Positions 46,550 to 55,682 of a DNA stretch of 64,000 bases are shown here, in pieces. Both the position numbers and the translations under genes were made by a program. The notes beneath the pieces were generated by a model. The model saw nothing but the letters and a program-made list of their open reading frames with translations, was not told where the DNA came from and did no database searches. Numbering within the stretch: position 1 is the stretch's first letter; every line of letters begins with the position of its first letter. Location of the stretch: positions 62,001 to 126,000 of the forward strand of contig CAJXPQ010000001.1 in the NCBI GenBank assembly GCA_913058265.1. The letters are read 5' to 3'. The DNA comes from an uncultured Oligoflexia bacterium. GTDB lineage: Bacteria > Bdellovibrionota > Bacteriovoracia > Bacteriovoracales > Bacteriovoracaceae.

Positions 46550-49500
46550 ATGCGTAAAATTTTTATTTTACTTACATTTTTAATATCAAGCGCTATTGCT
46601 GACGAGTGGTTTACAATCACTCCTCTACCTAGTTGTGAACAGATGAGTCTTCAGTATCAAATTACTGAATCAGGAAAGTACAATATTAGATATTTATCAT
46701 CTCCTGATAATGATCAATACACTTACTACCCAAAACCTATTGAAGATATAAATAACCTCATAGATCTAAACAATATTTTGAGCGAGATTGAATTTAATTA
46801 TTGCCCGCTGTCAGATCTAAGTCTCCAGGAACAAAGTGATTATATTTGTGAACAAAGACAAAACCCAGCACCTCTAGTACTAAGCGAAGATTATTCAAAC
46901 TTGATCAAAGATATATTTGATATAGCTAATAATGAAAAGTCCTGTGATGATGTTGCTCCAATTATAGAGTTACAATCAAGAATTACCAATTTATCTAATG
47001 AAGAACTTATAAAGTTTAATAAACATAGAGGAATTCTAAATATTTTCACAGGTTCTGAAAATGATAAACTTCTTGATCATTATTACACATGTGCCGGTAG
47101 AAAGGGTTCAGACAAATTTATAAAAAATATGATTATGATTGAGGCCTACAATGCTTGTATCATACCTGGCCCCCAGGGGCTGATGTCATATGATAGTGCC
47201 TTAAAGATTGCTGAAGAAATTGGTGAGAGTTATAAAGGGCTTGGAGTGTTAGGTCTCGTAAAAAAACAAGATACACTTATTCATGAAGTGGTTGGTAAAT
47301 TTTTAGATCAAATAATAATTGATCAAGGAAGCTCATTACTTGGTTCAAGCTTTAATGCTGAAGAATTAAAAACAATGCTACCAAGTATTCAAAATTTTTA
47401 CAATATTGGTCATAATAAAACATTAGACTATACAATGAATATTATAGCCATAGACACACCTCTTGAATTAGTAGATCGAGCTTTACCGGAAATAATAAGT
47501 CATAATGTTGGTCCTTTAGTAAAAGATCTGCTTTCTAAAGAGCAAACAGAAGAGTTCTTAAGTGAGTTTAGTCCAATGGTAAATAATGATTATCAACAAT
47601 GTATTGCCAGTGCAAAAGAGAGAGTCAACTTTAACAAGAATACGACATTGAAGGCCAAAATCAAACATCGTAAGAATTTGGCCAAGAGATTTTGTGACCT
47701 TAATCCTGAAACCTGTAATGGTAGACGCTGTGAAGGTAAAACAAATATTCTCACAGATGATCCTAAAACAAGTGATTTCAATATTATTCAAGCATGTATT
47801 TTAGAAGCTATAAATAATAATCTTGATAGCTTGATTGCTTCAATAATAGAAGGTCAGGCATCAGAGATGGAAGACCTACTTGTATTAAGTTCAACGAACA
47901 AAAATTCAATTGCTAGTGATACAAAGGAAATTATATTAGGTTGTGCAAACCAAACATTCAACACAAAGCACCAAATGATTATGCCCGAAGTACTAAAGTA
48001 TATTGATGCAACAGAATATTCAGACACACTTGGAGCATGTACACCTCTGGCCGAAAAAAAGATTGTTACCGATATTGCAGTACTCGCCTTATCGCAAATG
48101 GATACATTAATCGAACTTACACCAATTAGAACGACATCTCAGTTTCATGGGACAACTGTTAATGGTGGAACATTAGTACTCTCAAAAGGCTTAGTTAACT
48201 CAGCACTTAATAGCTGTATAAAGTCTCAAGAGGAAAGAGGAATGGAGTACTCTTCAACACTATGTTTACCTGCGATTGAGATGAAGGTCGCATCTCATGT
48301 CATTCAAACAAGTCTTGAGAAATCATTAGAACAAATTCCATTTGATAAAAAAAATATAATCAGTACAAAATTTAGCATGTGTAAGAACTTAGCTGAATTA
48401 GATTTTCATCAAGCTGTAAATAACGAGAACCATCACTTTGGTGTACTCGATTCCGAAGATGCATCTAATTTTTTGAAAGATAATAATAACTTCTATAATT
48501 GTGCAAAAACAGCTTTAAACGAAGCTGCAGTGGTTACGATTGACAATTTATTAGAAGAACAAGAAAAAGACTTAAAAGAGCAACTGAGTGATTTTGATTA
48601 TTTTTTGAGTATAAAGGATGAACTTAAGCGTGTACCTACAGAATGTATAAAAGAGGAAATTGATAGTATTCCAAACTGGCCGGCCTTTATGGAGTATATG
48701 GACAAAGACGGGCTAGCTGAGACTCAAGTAAAATGTGAACAAATATCTACCGAGTTTGCCTTAACTAAATTAATAAACAATGAGATCTCAAATCAAATTG
48801 AGAATCTAAGGGGTATTAACCTCACAAATATTGATTTGGAGAATATTACCGCTAATATTGCAGATCATTATGACGTAGATCTAAGGCTATCAAGCTCTGA
48901 GAATAAGAACGAAGTCATTATCGCAAAAGCTTATCGTAAATTCCAGAAGAAGAACCCCGATGTTAAACTAGAAGTCTTTATTGATAGTCTTGTCGTAATT
49001 GCAACTGACTCAGTTATAAGTAATCTGCACAACAGACTAACAGAACGAGTAATATTATTAGGTAAATCGAGTGAACCAGCTTATGACTTCTCAGACTTCA
49101 AAGATAAACTAACAGATGGTTGTTTAAGTGAAATATATGAACATCATAAAGATAATATAGAAAAATTAATTGATGATATTTCAAAAGTTGAAGGTGTGCC
49201 AGAAAAGGAAGAAGAAACAGATTTTCTAATGTTGTTTGTTGATTTTATCTATCGCGGTCTTGGAAGGGCCAAGGCAGTAAATCAGTATGATGAATATTTA
49301 ACATCTCTAAACAACCTTTGTGCAAACCCAACTAAACAAAGTGATATAGACGGCATAATAAGAACAGGAATTGCAGATCATATTATTCTGGCGCAAGTTG
49401 AAAAACAAACTGTTGAAGCGTTTAATGACCTTGCTAGTTCACAATGTTATGAAGTCTTTAACAGTACAATTTCTCTTGTAGGAGCGCCTTTTGAAAATCT

Positions 49501-50332
49501 ATGTGATAAGAGAAATATATCAAATCTAGAAAAAAGACAGATACAAGCATACTTTACTAAATCATCGAGATTCAGTTCACAGCAAAAAAATATAATTTCT
49601 TTTGCCTTAGCAAGGATGTTTAAAACCCAAAAGCTTACAAGAGATTACCTAGACTCTAAAAATCTTAAAGAGGTATTACAAAATGACAAAGAAGTTATGA
49701 GCCTAATATATGATAATTTGACTGAAGTCGCCGCAGGCCATCCCCCCACAATGGGCATGCTAACAAAGAAGCTAGTCTCAACTCTATTTGAGGATCGCAC
49801 TAAAGACAGTTTTGCCTCTAAGTTTGTGGAGTCACAACTTATTGCAGGAATTGGAATTAGTGGATATGAAATCGCATCTCAAACAATAAAAGATAAGTTA
49901 AACAGCTATATAATAAGGGCCGATTTTGTAGAAGAAAAAGCAATAGATTCTCTTCATCGAAAATGGAACAATATTAATTTATCTAATATTTTAAATTGGG
50001 ATGCTATAGATGAAACGAGTAGAAATGGTCTCATTGACGCAGTCTTTGCACATGCCGTAATCCCAACTGTTGATGTTGAAACAACTGAAGGGCAAAAAGA
50101 AGTAGAATTCGACAAGTTAGTTGTTCATTTAACTGAACATCTCTCTGACTACCCTTCTGCTAAAAACCCAGACTACAAATCTGCAAGAGAGGTTTTATTC
50201 TTTTCAAATCTTGGTACGCCATACTGGGTAGAAATAGGTCCTGAAGGTGATGAGTTCATCAGTGTTGCAGATAGAATGACTAAGGATATTACCAGTGAAA
50301 CATTCGCAGATATTATGAAATTTTGGGATTAA
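46550..50332 (+). CDS. Very large exported helical protein, 1260 aa
   Basis: A signal peptide (ending SSAIADE) precedes more than 1200 residues of charged, mostly helical sequence. Cysteines recur through the protein at intervals of 30-80 residues, often in pairs, suggesting repeated disulfide-stabilised helical units, although I did not find an exact sequence repeat. No catalytic motif is recognised. It is preceded by a FliA-like promoter and followed by a strong terminator. Surface or periplasmic location is inferred. Confidence 0.85.
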   Translation: MRKIFILLTFLISSAIADEWFTITPLPSCEQMSLQYQITESGKYNIRYLSSPDNDQYTYYPKPIEDINNLIDLNNILSEIEFNYCPLSDLSLQEQSDYICEQRQNPAPLVLSEDYSNLIKDIFDIANNEKSCDDVAPIIELQSRITNLSNEELIKFNKHRGILNIFTGSENDKLLDHYYTCAGRKGSDKFIKNMIMIEAYNACIIPGPQGLMSYDSALKIAEEIGESYKGLGVLGLVKKQDTLIHEVVGKFLDQIIIDQGSSLLGSSFNAEELKTMLPSIQNFYNIGHNKTLDYTMNIIAIDTPLELVDRALPEIISHNVGPLVKDLLSKEQTEEFLSEFSPMVNNDYQQCIASAKERVNFNKNTTLKAKIKHRKNLAKRFCDLNPETCNGRRCEGKTNILTDDPKTSDFNIIQACILEAINNNLDSLIASIIEGQASEMEDLLVLSSTNKNSIASDTKEIILGCANQTFNTKHQMIMPEVLKYIDATEYSDTLGACTPLAEKKIVTDIAVLALSQMDTLIELTPIRTTSQFHGTTVNGGTLVLSKGLVNSALNSCIKSQEERGMEYSSTLCLPAIEMKVASHVIQTSLEKSLEQIPFDKKNIISTKFSMCKNLAELDFHQAVNNENHHFGVLDSEDASNFLKDNNNFYNCAKTALNEAAVVTIDNLLEEQEKDLKEQLSDFDYFLSIKDELKRVPTECIKEEIDSIPNWPAFMEYMDKDGLAETQVKCEQISTEFALTKLINNEISNQIENLRGINLTNIDLENITANIADHYDVDLRLSSSENKNEVIIAKAYRKFQKKNPDVKLEVFIDSLVVIATDSVISNLHNRLTERVILLGKSSEPAYDFSDFKDKLTDGCLSEIYEHHKDNIEKLIDDISKVEGVPEKEEETDFLMLFVDFIYRGLGRAKAVNQYDEYLTSLNNLCANPTKQSDIDGIIRTGIADHIILAQVEKQTVEAFNDLASSQCYEVFNSTISLVGAPFENLCDKRNISNLEKRQIQAYFTKSSRFSSQQKNIISFALARMFKTQKLTRDYLDSKNLKEVLQNDKEVMSLIYDNLTEVAAGHPPTMGMLTKKLVSTLFEDRTKDSFASKFVESQLIAGIGISGYEIASQTIKDKLNSYIIRADFVEEKAIDSLHRKWNNINLSNILNWDAIDETSRNGLIDAVFAHAVIPTVDVETTEGQKEVEFDKLVVHLTEHLSDYPSAKNPDYKSAREVLFFSNLGTPYWVEIGPEGDEFISVADRMTKDITSETFADIMKFWD

Positions 50333-50334
50333 AA

Positions 50335-50360
50335 AAGGGCCCAATAATAAAGGCCCTTTA
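50335..50360. terminator. Bidirectional Rho-independent terminator
   Basis: AAAGGGCC and GGCCCTTT (50335-50342 with 50353-50360) form a stem with flanking A and T runs, placed between the convergent 1260-aa gene and the symporter gene. Confidence 0.88.
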
Positions 50361-50383
50361 ATATTATAAAATAAATATAAAAA

Positions 50384-51811
50384 TTAATCGTGTTTAACTA
50401 TTTTTCCAGACTTAAGATCAGCTTTATACTCAGTTAAAATCTTTTTAACAACTGGCATAAGTAAAAAACAAGCAATAATATTTGGAATAGCTAGTAATCC
50501 ATAAACTGCATCTGATAAGTTTAATACAACGCTCAACTTGGCAATCGCTCCCAAGAATACAAAGACAACAAATATATATCTATATGGCTTTATACCTTTT
50601 TCACCAAAGACATAAGTTACACCTTGCTCACCATAGTATGACCATGAGATTAGTGTTGAAAATGCAAACATTGTTACAGCAATAGTCACGATCCATGTAC
50701 CAGGAGCGCCCATAACAGAAGCAAATGCACGTGCAGTAAGGTCTACCCCAGCAACATCACCATCAGACCACACTCCACTTGATAAAAGAGCAAGAGCAGT
50801 AATAGTACAAACAACAATAGTATCAATAAATGGTTCAAGTAGTGCAACTACACCTTCCTGAATGGGAGTTGACTTCGCTGCAGCATGGGCCATAGCTGAA
50901 GACCCCATACCGGCTTCACTTGAAAATGAAGCTCTTCTAATACCTTGAACAATAACTTCCTTAACAACAACCCCTGCAAAACCACCAACAGCAGCGGTAC
51001 CACCAAAGGCACCAGCAAAGATCATACCAAACATACTTGGAACACTTTCAAGATTTGCGAATACAACAACAAGTGCACCACCAACATATAAAACAACCAT
51101 TGCTGGAACTAATTTTTCTGTTACCTGTGCAATTCTTTTAATTCCACCAATAAGAACAACAAAAGCTAGTCCTGCGAAAATCAAACCAGAAAGCCATGTA
51201 GGCATTCCGGTAGAAGTTTCTATAATAGAGGCCATCTGATTAGACTGAAACATATTCCCAGCACCAAAAGAACTTAAAATAACAAAGAATGCATATATCC
51301 AAGCTAATCCACCAAAGAACTTACCTAGCCCAAAAGTCTCAGGCAGATGTGTTAAAAGGTTTTCTCTGAAAGCATTTCTTAAAACAAACATCGGACCACC
51401 ATGAACGTGACCTGAGTCTGAAGTGTATCTATATTTAAGAGCTAAGGTAACTTCTGTAAACTTCGTCGCCATTCCGATAAATCCAGCAACCCATAACCAA
51501 AAAACGGCTCCAGGACCACCAACAGAGACAGCAACAGCAACACCGGCAATATTACCGAGACCAACAGTAGCAGATAATGCAGTTGTTAAGGCTTGAAAGT
51601 GAGAGATCTCACCTTTATCTTCGGGTTTATCATATTTTCCACGGACAATATCAATGGCGTGCCTAAACATAGATATTTGAGGAAATCCGAAGTAAACCGT
51701 AAAGATTACACCTGCACCAACGAGCATACCAACCAGAGGTAAACCCCAAACCATACCTACAAATTCACCAGTAAGCATCTCTAGCGATTTAACAAATTCA
51801 ACTTCTTCCAT
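50384..51811 (-). CDS. Sodium:alanine/glycine symporter (AGCS family), 475 aa
   Basis: Eleven or so hydrophobic segments and the AGCS signature are visible: GEISHFQALTTALSATVGLGNIAGVAVA, GGPGAVFWLW, GPMFVLR near residue 150 and SEAGMGSSAMAHAAAKS. The family imports alanine or glycine with Na+ or H+. It lies between two terminators, so it is a single-gene unit. Amino-acid uptake suits a bacterium feeding on prey protein, but the gene occurs in many bacteria. Confidence 0.94.
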   Translation of the reverse strand: MEEVEFVKSLEMLTGEFVGMVWGLPLVGMLVGAGVIFTVYFGFPQISMFRHAIDIVRGKYDKPEDKGEISHFQALTTALSATVGLGNIAGVAVAVSVGGPGAVFWLWVAGFIGMATKFTEVTLALKYRYTSDSGHVHGGPMFVLRNAFRENLLTHLPETFGLGKFFGGLAWIYAFFVILSSFGAGNMFQSNQMASIIETSTGMPTWLSGLIFAGLAFVVLIGGIKRIAQVTEKLVPAMVVLYVGGALVVVFANLESVPSMFGMIFAGAFGGTAAVGGFAGVVVKEVIVQGIRRASFSSEAGMGSSAMAHAAAKSTPIQEGVVALLEPFIDTIVVCTITALALLSSGVWSDGDVAGVDLTARAFASVMGAPGTWIVTIAVTMFAFSTLISWSYYGEQGVTYVFGEKGIKPYRYIFVVFVFLGAIAKLSVVLNLSDAVYGLLAIPNIIACFLLMPVVKKILTEYKADLKSGKIVKHD

Positions 51812-51876
51812 GTTTTCTCCTAATTGTGTCTAAAAAAAACTAACTAGAACAGAATAACAAACTAATACAGTTATGC

Positions 51877-51903
51877 AAAAAAAAGGCGACCCGAAGATCG
51901 CCT
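51877..51903 (-). terminator. Rho-independent terminator of the subtilase gene
   Basis: On the minus strand GGCGA and TCGCC form a stem with a short TTCG-containing loop, followed by eight T residues. Confidence 0.85.
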
Positions 51904-51927
51904 TATACAATAAAATGTAATTTAGTT

Positions 51928-53301
51928 TTACTTAAAAAGTGGTGTCAGTGGAATAGGAACAATTGCAAATGCTCTAGAGCTTGCTTTTGTCATACCTGTG
52001 TCCTGAACCTCATCTGAAATCTGAATAATTGCTTCACTGATCGCTGAATCTACATCTGTTGCAAGTGTTAGTTTTGCAGCATGAGTTGCTCTCTTCATAT
52101 TTACAATTCCCTGAGCTTTAACTTTTGCAGATAAATAACTTTTTTTATCTACAGTACCCATAAGAATCTTTTTAATCTGAACTGGTAATAGTTCTGGATT
52201 TGCATCTTTGATTTGAGCAGCAACATTTGCAACATAAGGAGCAGCTTGTGAAGTCCCACTAACCTTTAAGTATTCATTCCCAGGAATAGTTGAGTTAATC
52301 AACATACCAGGAGCAGCAACATCAACAGTTTTTGTACCATAGTTTGAGAATGGCGCAATAAAATCATGCTTATAAGTAGCTGCGACAGAAATAACATTGC
52401 CTGCATCAATATTTGTAGGGCTTGTTGGATAGATATCATTGTTCATACCATCATTTCCTGAAGCAAAAACAAATAAAGTATTTGGCGCAGCATTTACCAT
52501 ATTCTGGCCTTCAGTAATTAATGTACTCAAGAAAAACTTTGCAACCTTATCACTTTCATCAGCAGTAGGATCTCTTTGAAATAATAGTTTAAATGCATTG
52601 TCAGTAATCATTTTGGATTGATTATAACCAGTTCCAAAAGATCCGTTTGCAATATCGGCCTTATGTCCAGCAACATAAGCAGCGATTTCTTCAAGAAGAA
52701 CCATTTGCTGAGTTGCAAGTAAAGCTAGTCCTGCTTTTAGAATTCCCATTCTAATGCCATCACTATCTTCAGAGCTCACAGTTTTAAACAAATTACTCTG
52801 AGTTTTTAAGCCATGAAAAAATGGTGAAATTTCAGTTGGTATAAGTTTAACAGAAAGAATTGATCCATTTGAGTTCCCATCAACAGTAATACCTGCAACG
52901 TGTGTTCCATGTACAAAGTTTCCAAACTTACCCATTTCTTTTGCAAAAAGTGGATCTTTTCTTTTTTCTTCAACCCATTTAAGCTCTGCTGCTGAAGCTG
53001 TTCCCATGAACATCTTCCCTTGAATATCAAAGAATAAATAAGGATCAGCAGAAAAAGTACCTAGATACTTTCTATCCATAACTAAGTTATTTGATTCAGC
53101 AAAGTTCCAACCGTAAATATCGTCTTGATATCCATTACCATCTTCATCTCTTCCATTATTATCAACTTCACCAGCATTCATCCAGATATTATTGATCAAG
53201 TCCACATGCTTAACATCTGTTCCCGAATCAATTACTGCAATTGTCGCTGCCATTGTTGTATGCGCTGAAAACGCAATTAAAATCCATAAGGCTAATTTCA
53301 T
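51928..53301 (-). CDS. Secreted subtilisin-like serine protease (S8), 457 aa
   Basis: The signal peptide ends about residue 18. The catalytic residues are in AVIDSGTD (Asp25), HGTHVAGI (His near 131), FASGNDG (oxyanion Asn) and GTSQAAPY (Ser near 348). A long insert with VLLEEIAAYVAGH lies between His and Asn. There is no clear pro-peptide, which is unusual for an exported subtilase. It has its own terminator and a CGGAGAG ribosome site. It is next to a second secreted serine protease. Confidence 0.93.
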   Translation of the reverse strand: MKLALWILIAFSAHTTMAATIAVIDSGTDVKHVDLINNIWMNAGEVDNNGRDEDGNGYQDDIYGWNFAESNNLVMDRKYLGTFSADPYLFFDIQGKMFMGTASAAELKWVEEKRKDPLFAKEMGKFGNFVHGTHVAGITVDGNSNGSILSVKLIPTEISPFFHGLKTQSNLFKTVSSEDSDGIRMGILKAGLALLATQQMVLLEEIAAYVAGHKADIANGSFGTGYNQSKMITDNAFKLLFQRDPTADESDKVAKFFLSTLITEGQNMVNAAPNTLFVFASGNDGMNNDIYPTSPTNIDAGNVISVAATYKHDFIAPFSNYGTKTVDVAAPGMLINSTIPGNEYLKVSGTSQAAPYVANVAAQIKDANPELLPVQIKKILMGTVDKKSYLSAKVKAQGIVNMKRATHAAKLTLATDVDSAISEAIIQISDEVQDTGMTKASSRAFAIVPIPLTPLFK

Positions 53302-53384
53302 ATACTCTCCGTTCTAGTTTAAGACAAAATCTTCGTAGATCACGGAATCTCTGTCAACTGATGTAAGTTATTGTATAAAAAAAA

Positions 53385-53404
53385 AGGGGAGTATTAACTC
53401 CCCT
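53385..53404 (-). terminator. Rho-independent terminator of the trypsin-like gene
   Basis: AGGGGAG/CTCCCCT stem with a 6-nt loop, followed on the minus strand by nine T residues. Confidence 0.92.
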
Positions 53405-53431
53405 AGTCATAATAAAAATGTATTATTTATT

Positions 53432-54286
53432 TTATAGTTGCGGGATATTTGTAATGAAAGTTACATCCTCTCCACTTCCTTCATTCTGACGAAGAACGTT
53501 AGAAACTCTACACCCTTGACGTGAATCATATACATAATCAGTTGCACCACGAACTAGAATTCCTTCTATAAGTCCCGTGTTTGCATTAAATACTGCTGAT
53601 CCAGAGTTACCACCGTAAGTATCAAGATTAGCAGAGAAATACTTACCACTTAATGACTTAACAGTTGCACCATCAGCAATTTTGGTTGGTAATCCTGAAG
53701 GGTGACCAATAACTACTAGATCTTCACCAACAGATACTTGACCTGATCTTCTATAATCAAGAACTCTTCGATCAGTAACCTTTCTCTCTAGTTGAATAAG
53801 AGCAAAGTCATTCATAGTACTTCTACTTAAAACAGAATTAATTACTTTCTTACAGCTATAAACACTCGATTCAGGAACTGAAACATGTCCTGTAGTATTA
53901 GCGCTCATCTTGTAATCGAAGACCCATTGATATTTTCGACAGTCACTCATGTTTTCAATACAGTGACCAGCAGTAACAAGAAGGTCCTCACCAACTAGAA
54001 AGCCTGAACAATTAGCTGCTGTAGTTTGCTGAGCAAATCTTTCTGAAGCACACATACCTCTTGATTGAAGAGTTGAACCCTTTACTGAAACAGTTCCGTC
54101 TCCATTATTAGATAAATTATATTTTGAAATCATACCTGCAGTAGATTTAGATAATTCTACATACATATTATTAGTTGAATTCATAACATCTTCACGGTTA
54201 TCGTCACCGTAGATGACTTTTGTGCCAGTCGTACCGGCAAATGCAATAGAAGTCGTAAGTAACGACATTAAAATAAGAGTTTTCAT
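53432..54286 (-). CDS. Secreted trypsin/V8-like serine protease, 284 aa
   Basis: A signal peptide (ending SIAFAG) precedes an S1-fold domain. The triad is TAGHCIE (His near 107), NDFALIQLE (Asp near 160) and GGNSGSAVFN (Ser near 229). The GNSGS form resembles glutamyl endopeptidases rather than GDSGG trypsins. Paired cysteines (CASERF, CSGFLVG, CRKYQW) suggest disulfides. It has a strong ribosome site and its own terminator. Confidence 0.92.
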   Translation of the reverse strand: MKTLILMSLLTTSIAFAGTTGTKVIYGDDNREDVMNSTNNMYVELSKSTAGMISKYNLSNNGDGTVSVKGSTLQSRGMCASERFAQQTTAANCSGFLVGEDLLVTAGHCIENMSDCRKYQWVFDYKMSANTTGHVSVPESSVYSCKKVINSVLSRSTMNDFALIQLERKVTDRRVLDYRRSGQVSVGEDLVVIGHPSGLPTKIADGATVKSLSGKYFSANLDTYGGNSGSAVFNANTGLIEGILVRGATDYVYDSRQGCRVSNVLRQNEGSGEDVTFITNIPQL

Positions 54287-54364
54287 TGGATTTCCTTTTC
54301 CTTAAACATTCCTTCGTCAGAAAATAATACAAAGAATGTCTTAAAAATGACAACTAAAAGAATC

Positions 54365-54775
54365 TTACATTTCCAAGGGAGAAAACCGACTAATAGACTC
54401 AGAAACTTCTTGATGATTAGGTATTTGAAGTTTTACTTCCCAGTGGCGGCCGTCTGGATCAACAAACGACAAAGATGATTTGGATAATGAGTAACGGGGT
54501 TTTCTACTACTCTCTTTATATGCATAGAACTCTAACATTTGCGCAAGTTCCGCCAACTCATCAGCACTCTTAGTCGATAAAGAGAAGATAAGATTCTTAT
54601 CTAATGTTTTCTTTTCTGTTTGTAGAAGATTTAGCCTAACACCATCAACTACAACATAGACTGACTCTGTATTTGAGTTTTCTCCTGATTCTAAATCAAA
54701 AATAAAGCTTAAGAAACTATAGAGCCTTGAGGGGTTATGAGTAAGAATGTTTATTTGGTCAAATTTTACTTCCAT
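54365..54775 (-). CDS. VOC-fold (glyoxalase-like) protein, 136 aa
   Basis: A vicinal-oxygen-chelate pattern is seen: VKFDQINILTHNPSRLYSFLSFIFDLE, an inner strand VRLNLLQTEK, and SLSFVDPDGRHWEVK at the end, typical of the last beta strand. Metal ligands are only partly preserved, so enzymatic activity is doubtful. It follows folP by about 30 nt and may be in the ftsH-folP operon. Confidence 0.78.
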   Translation of the reverse strand: MEVKFDQINILTHNPSRLYSFLSFIFDLESGENSNTESVYVVVDGVRLNLLQTEKKTLDKNLIFSLSTKSADELAELAQMLEFYAYKESSRKPRYSLSKSSLSFVDPDGRHWEVKLQIPNHQEVSESISRFSPLEM

Positions 54776-54806
54776 AACTTAATAGTAAGGGCAAATACTA
54801 AAAGAA

Positions 54807-55676
54807 TCAAATTTCTAATATTTTTAAAGCATGAATAGCTGCATCAACTACAGAGTCATCATGAACTCTTAAGACAAAATCATGCTCTTTGTTCAGGAAA
54901 AGATTTTTAGCAATAAAGATACTATGCATATGCTCAAGAGTGGCGAGGTTTCTCTCCTCTTTAATATTGAGCTCAATTGGAAAGCGAAGGAACGATTTTT
55001 TAGAGATGCCGAAAACAATTTTAGATGATGGGAATAATTTCACAAAATCGCTGAAATGGTTTAACAAATACTGGTTTTGATCTCTCGTTTTAGAAAAGCC
55101 AAAACATGGATCAATTAAAACTCTATCACTAAATGGTTCCAGCAGCTTTAGGTTTTGAATAAAAAAGTCGTTTATATGTTGAATAAAATAAATCCCCTCA
55201 TAGTCTGAACAAAAATTCATATGGTGCGAGGATTCTGATCTTTCAGTTACTAAGTTATGAGAGAGTATGTATGTAAAAGGAATTTCATATTCTTTAAAGA
55301 GGTCTAGAAGTTCTGCATCTACAATACCTGAAATATCATTAAAGATGATGCTTGATTCAGGCCAAAACTTATGTATTTCCCTGGCAACAATTTTAAAGAC
55401 ATCAACTTTATAGGTATCAATGGATATGCATACTTTAGGATCTGGGTTCTTGGATAGAAAGGGAAAGAATACATCACGGTATCGCTTAAGTTCTTCACTA
55501 GAGTCTATAGAGCTATTCATCGGAGCAGTTGACTCTGCACCAATATCAACAATATCCGCCCACGAAATGATATCTAAGAATTTTTTTCTAAATGAAGATA
55601 TTGAATTAGCAAGGTTTCCATCTGAGAAAGAATCGGGAGTGATATTAATCACCCCCATTTTTTGAACTTTACGCAT
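54807..55676 (-). CDS. folP: Dihydropteroate synthase
   Basis: KMGVINITPDSFSDG is the first pterin-binding signature; DIGAESTAP, then ISIDTYKVDV, FNDISGI, SHNL and LIDPCFGFSKT follow in order. It joins pterin diphosphate with p-aminobenzoate. It lies 6 nt after ftsH, as in many bacteria. At 289 aa it is of normal length. Some residues, such as IRVHD (here LRVHDDSV), also fit. Confidence 0.94.
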   Translation of the reverse strand: MRKVQKMGVINITPDSFSDGNLANSISSFRKKFLDIISWADIVDIGAESTAPMNSSIDSSEELKRYRDVFFPFLSKNPDPKVCISIDTYKVDVFKIVAREIHKFWPESSIIFNDISGIVDAELLDLFKEYEIPFTYILSHNLVTERSESSHHMNFCSDYEGIYFIQHINDFFIQNLKLLEPFSDRVLIDPCFGFSKTRDQNQYLLNHFSDFVKLFPSSKIVFGISKKSFLRFPIELNIKEERNLATLEHMHSIFIAKNLFLNKEHDFVLRVHDDSVVDAAIHALKILEI

Positions 55677-55682
55677 AAATAG

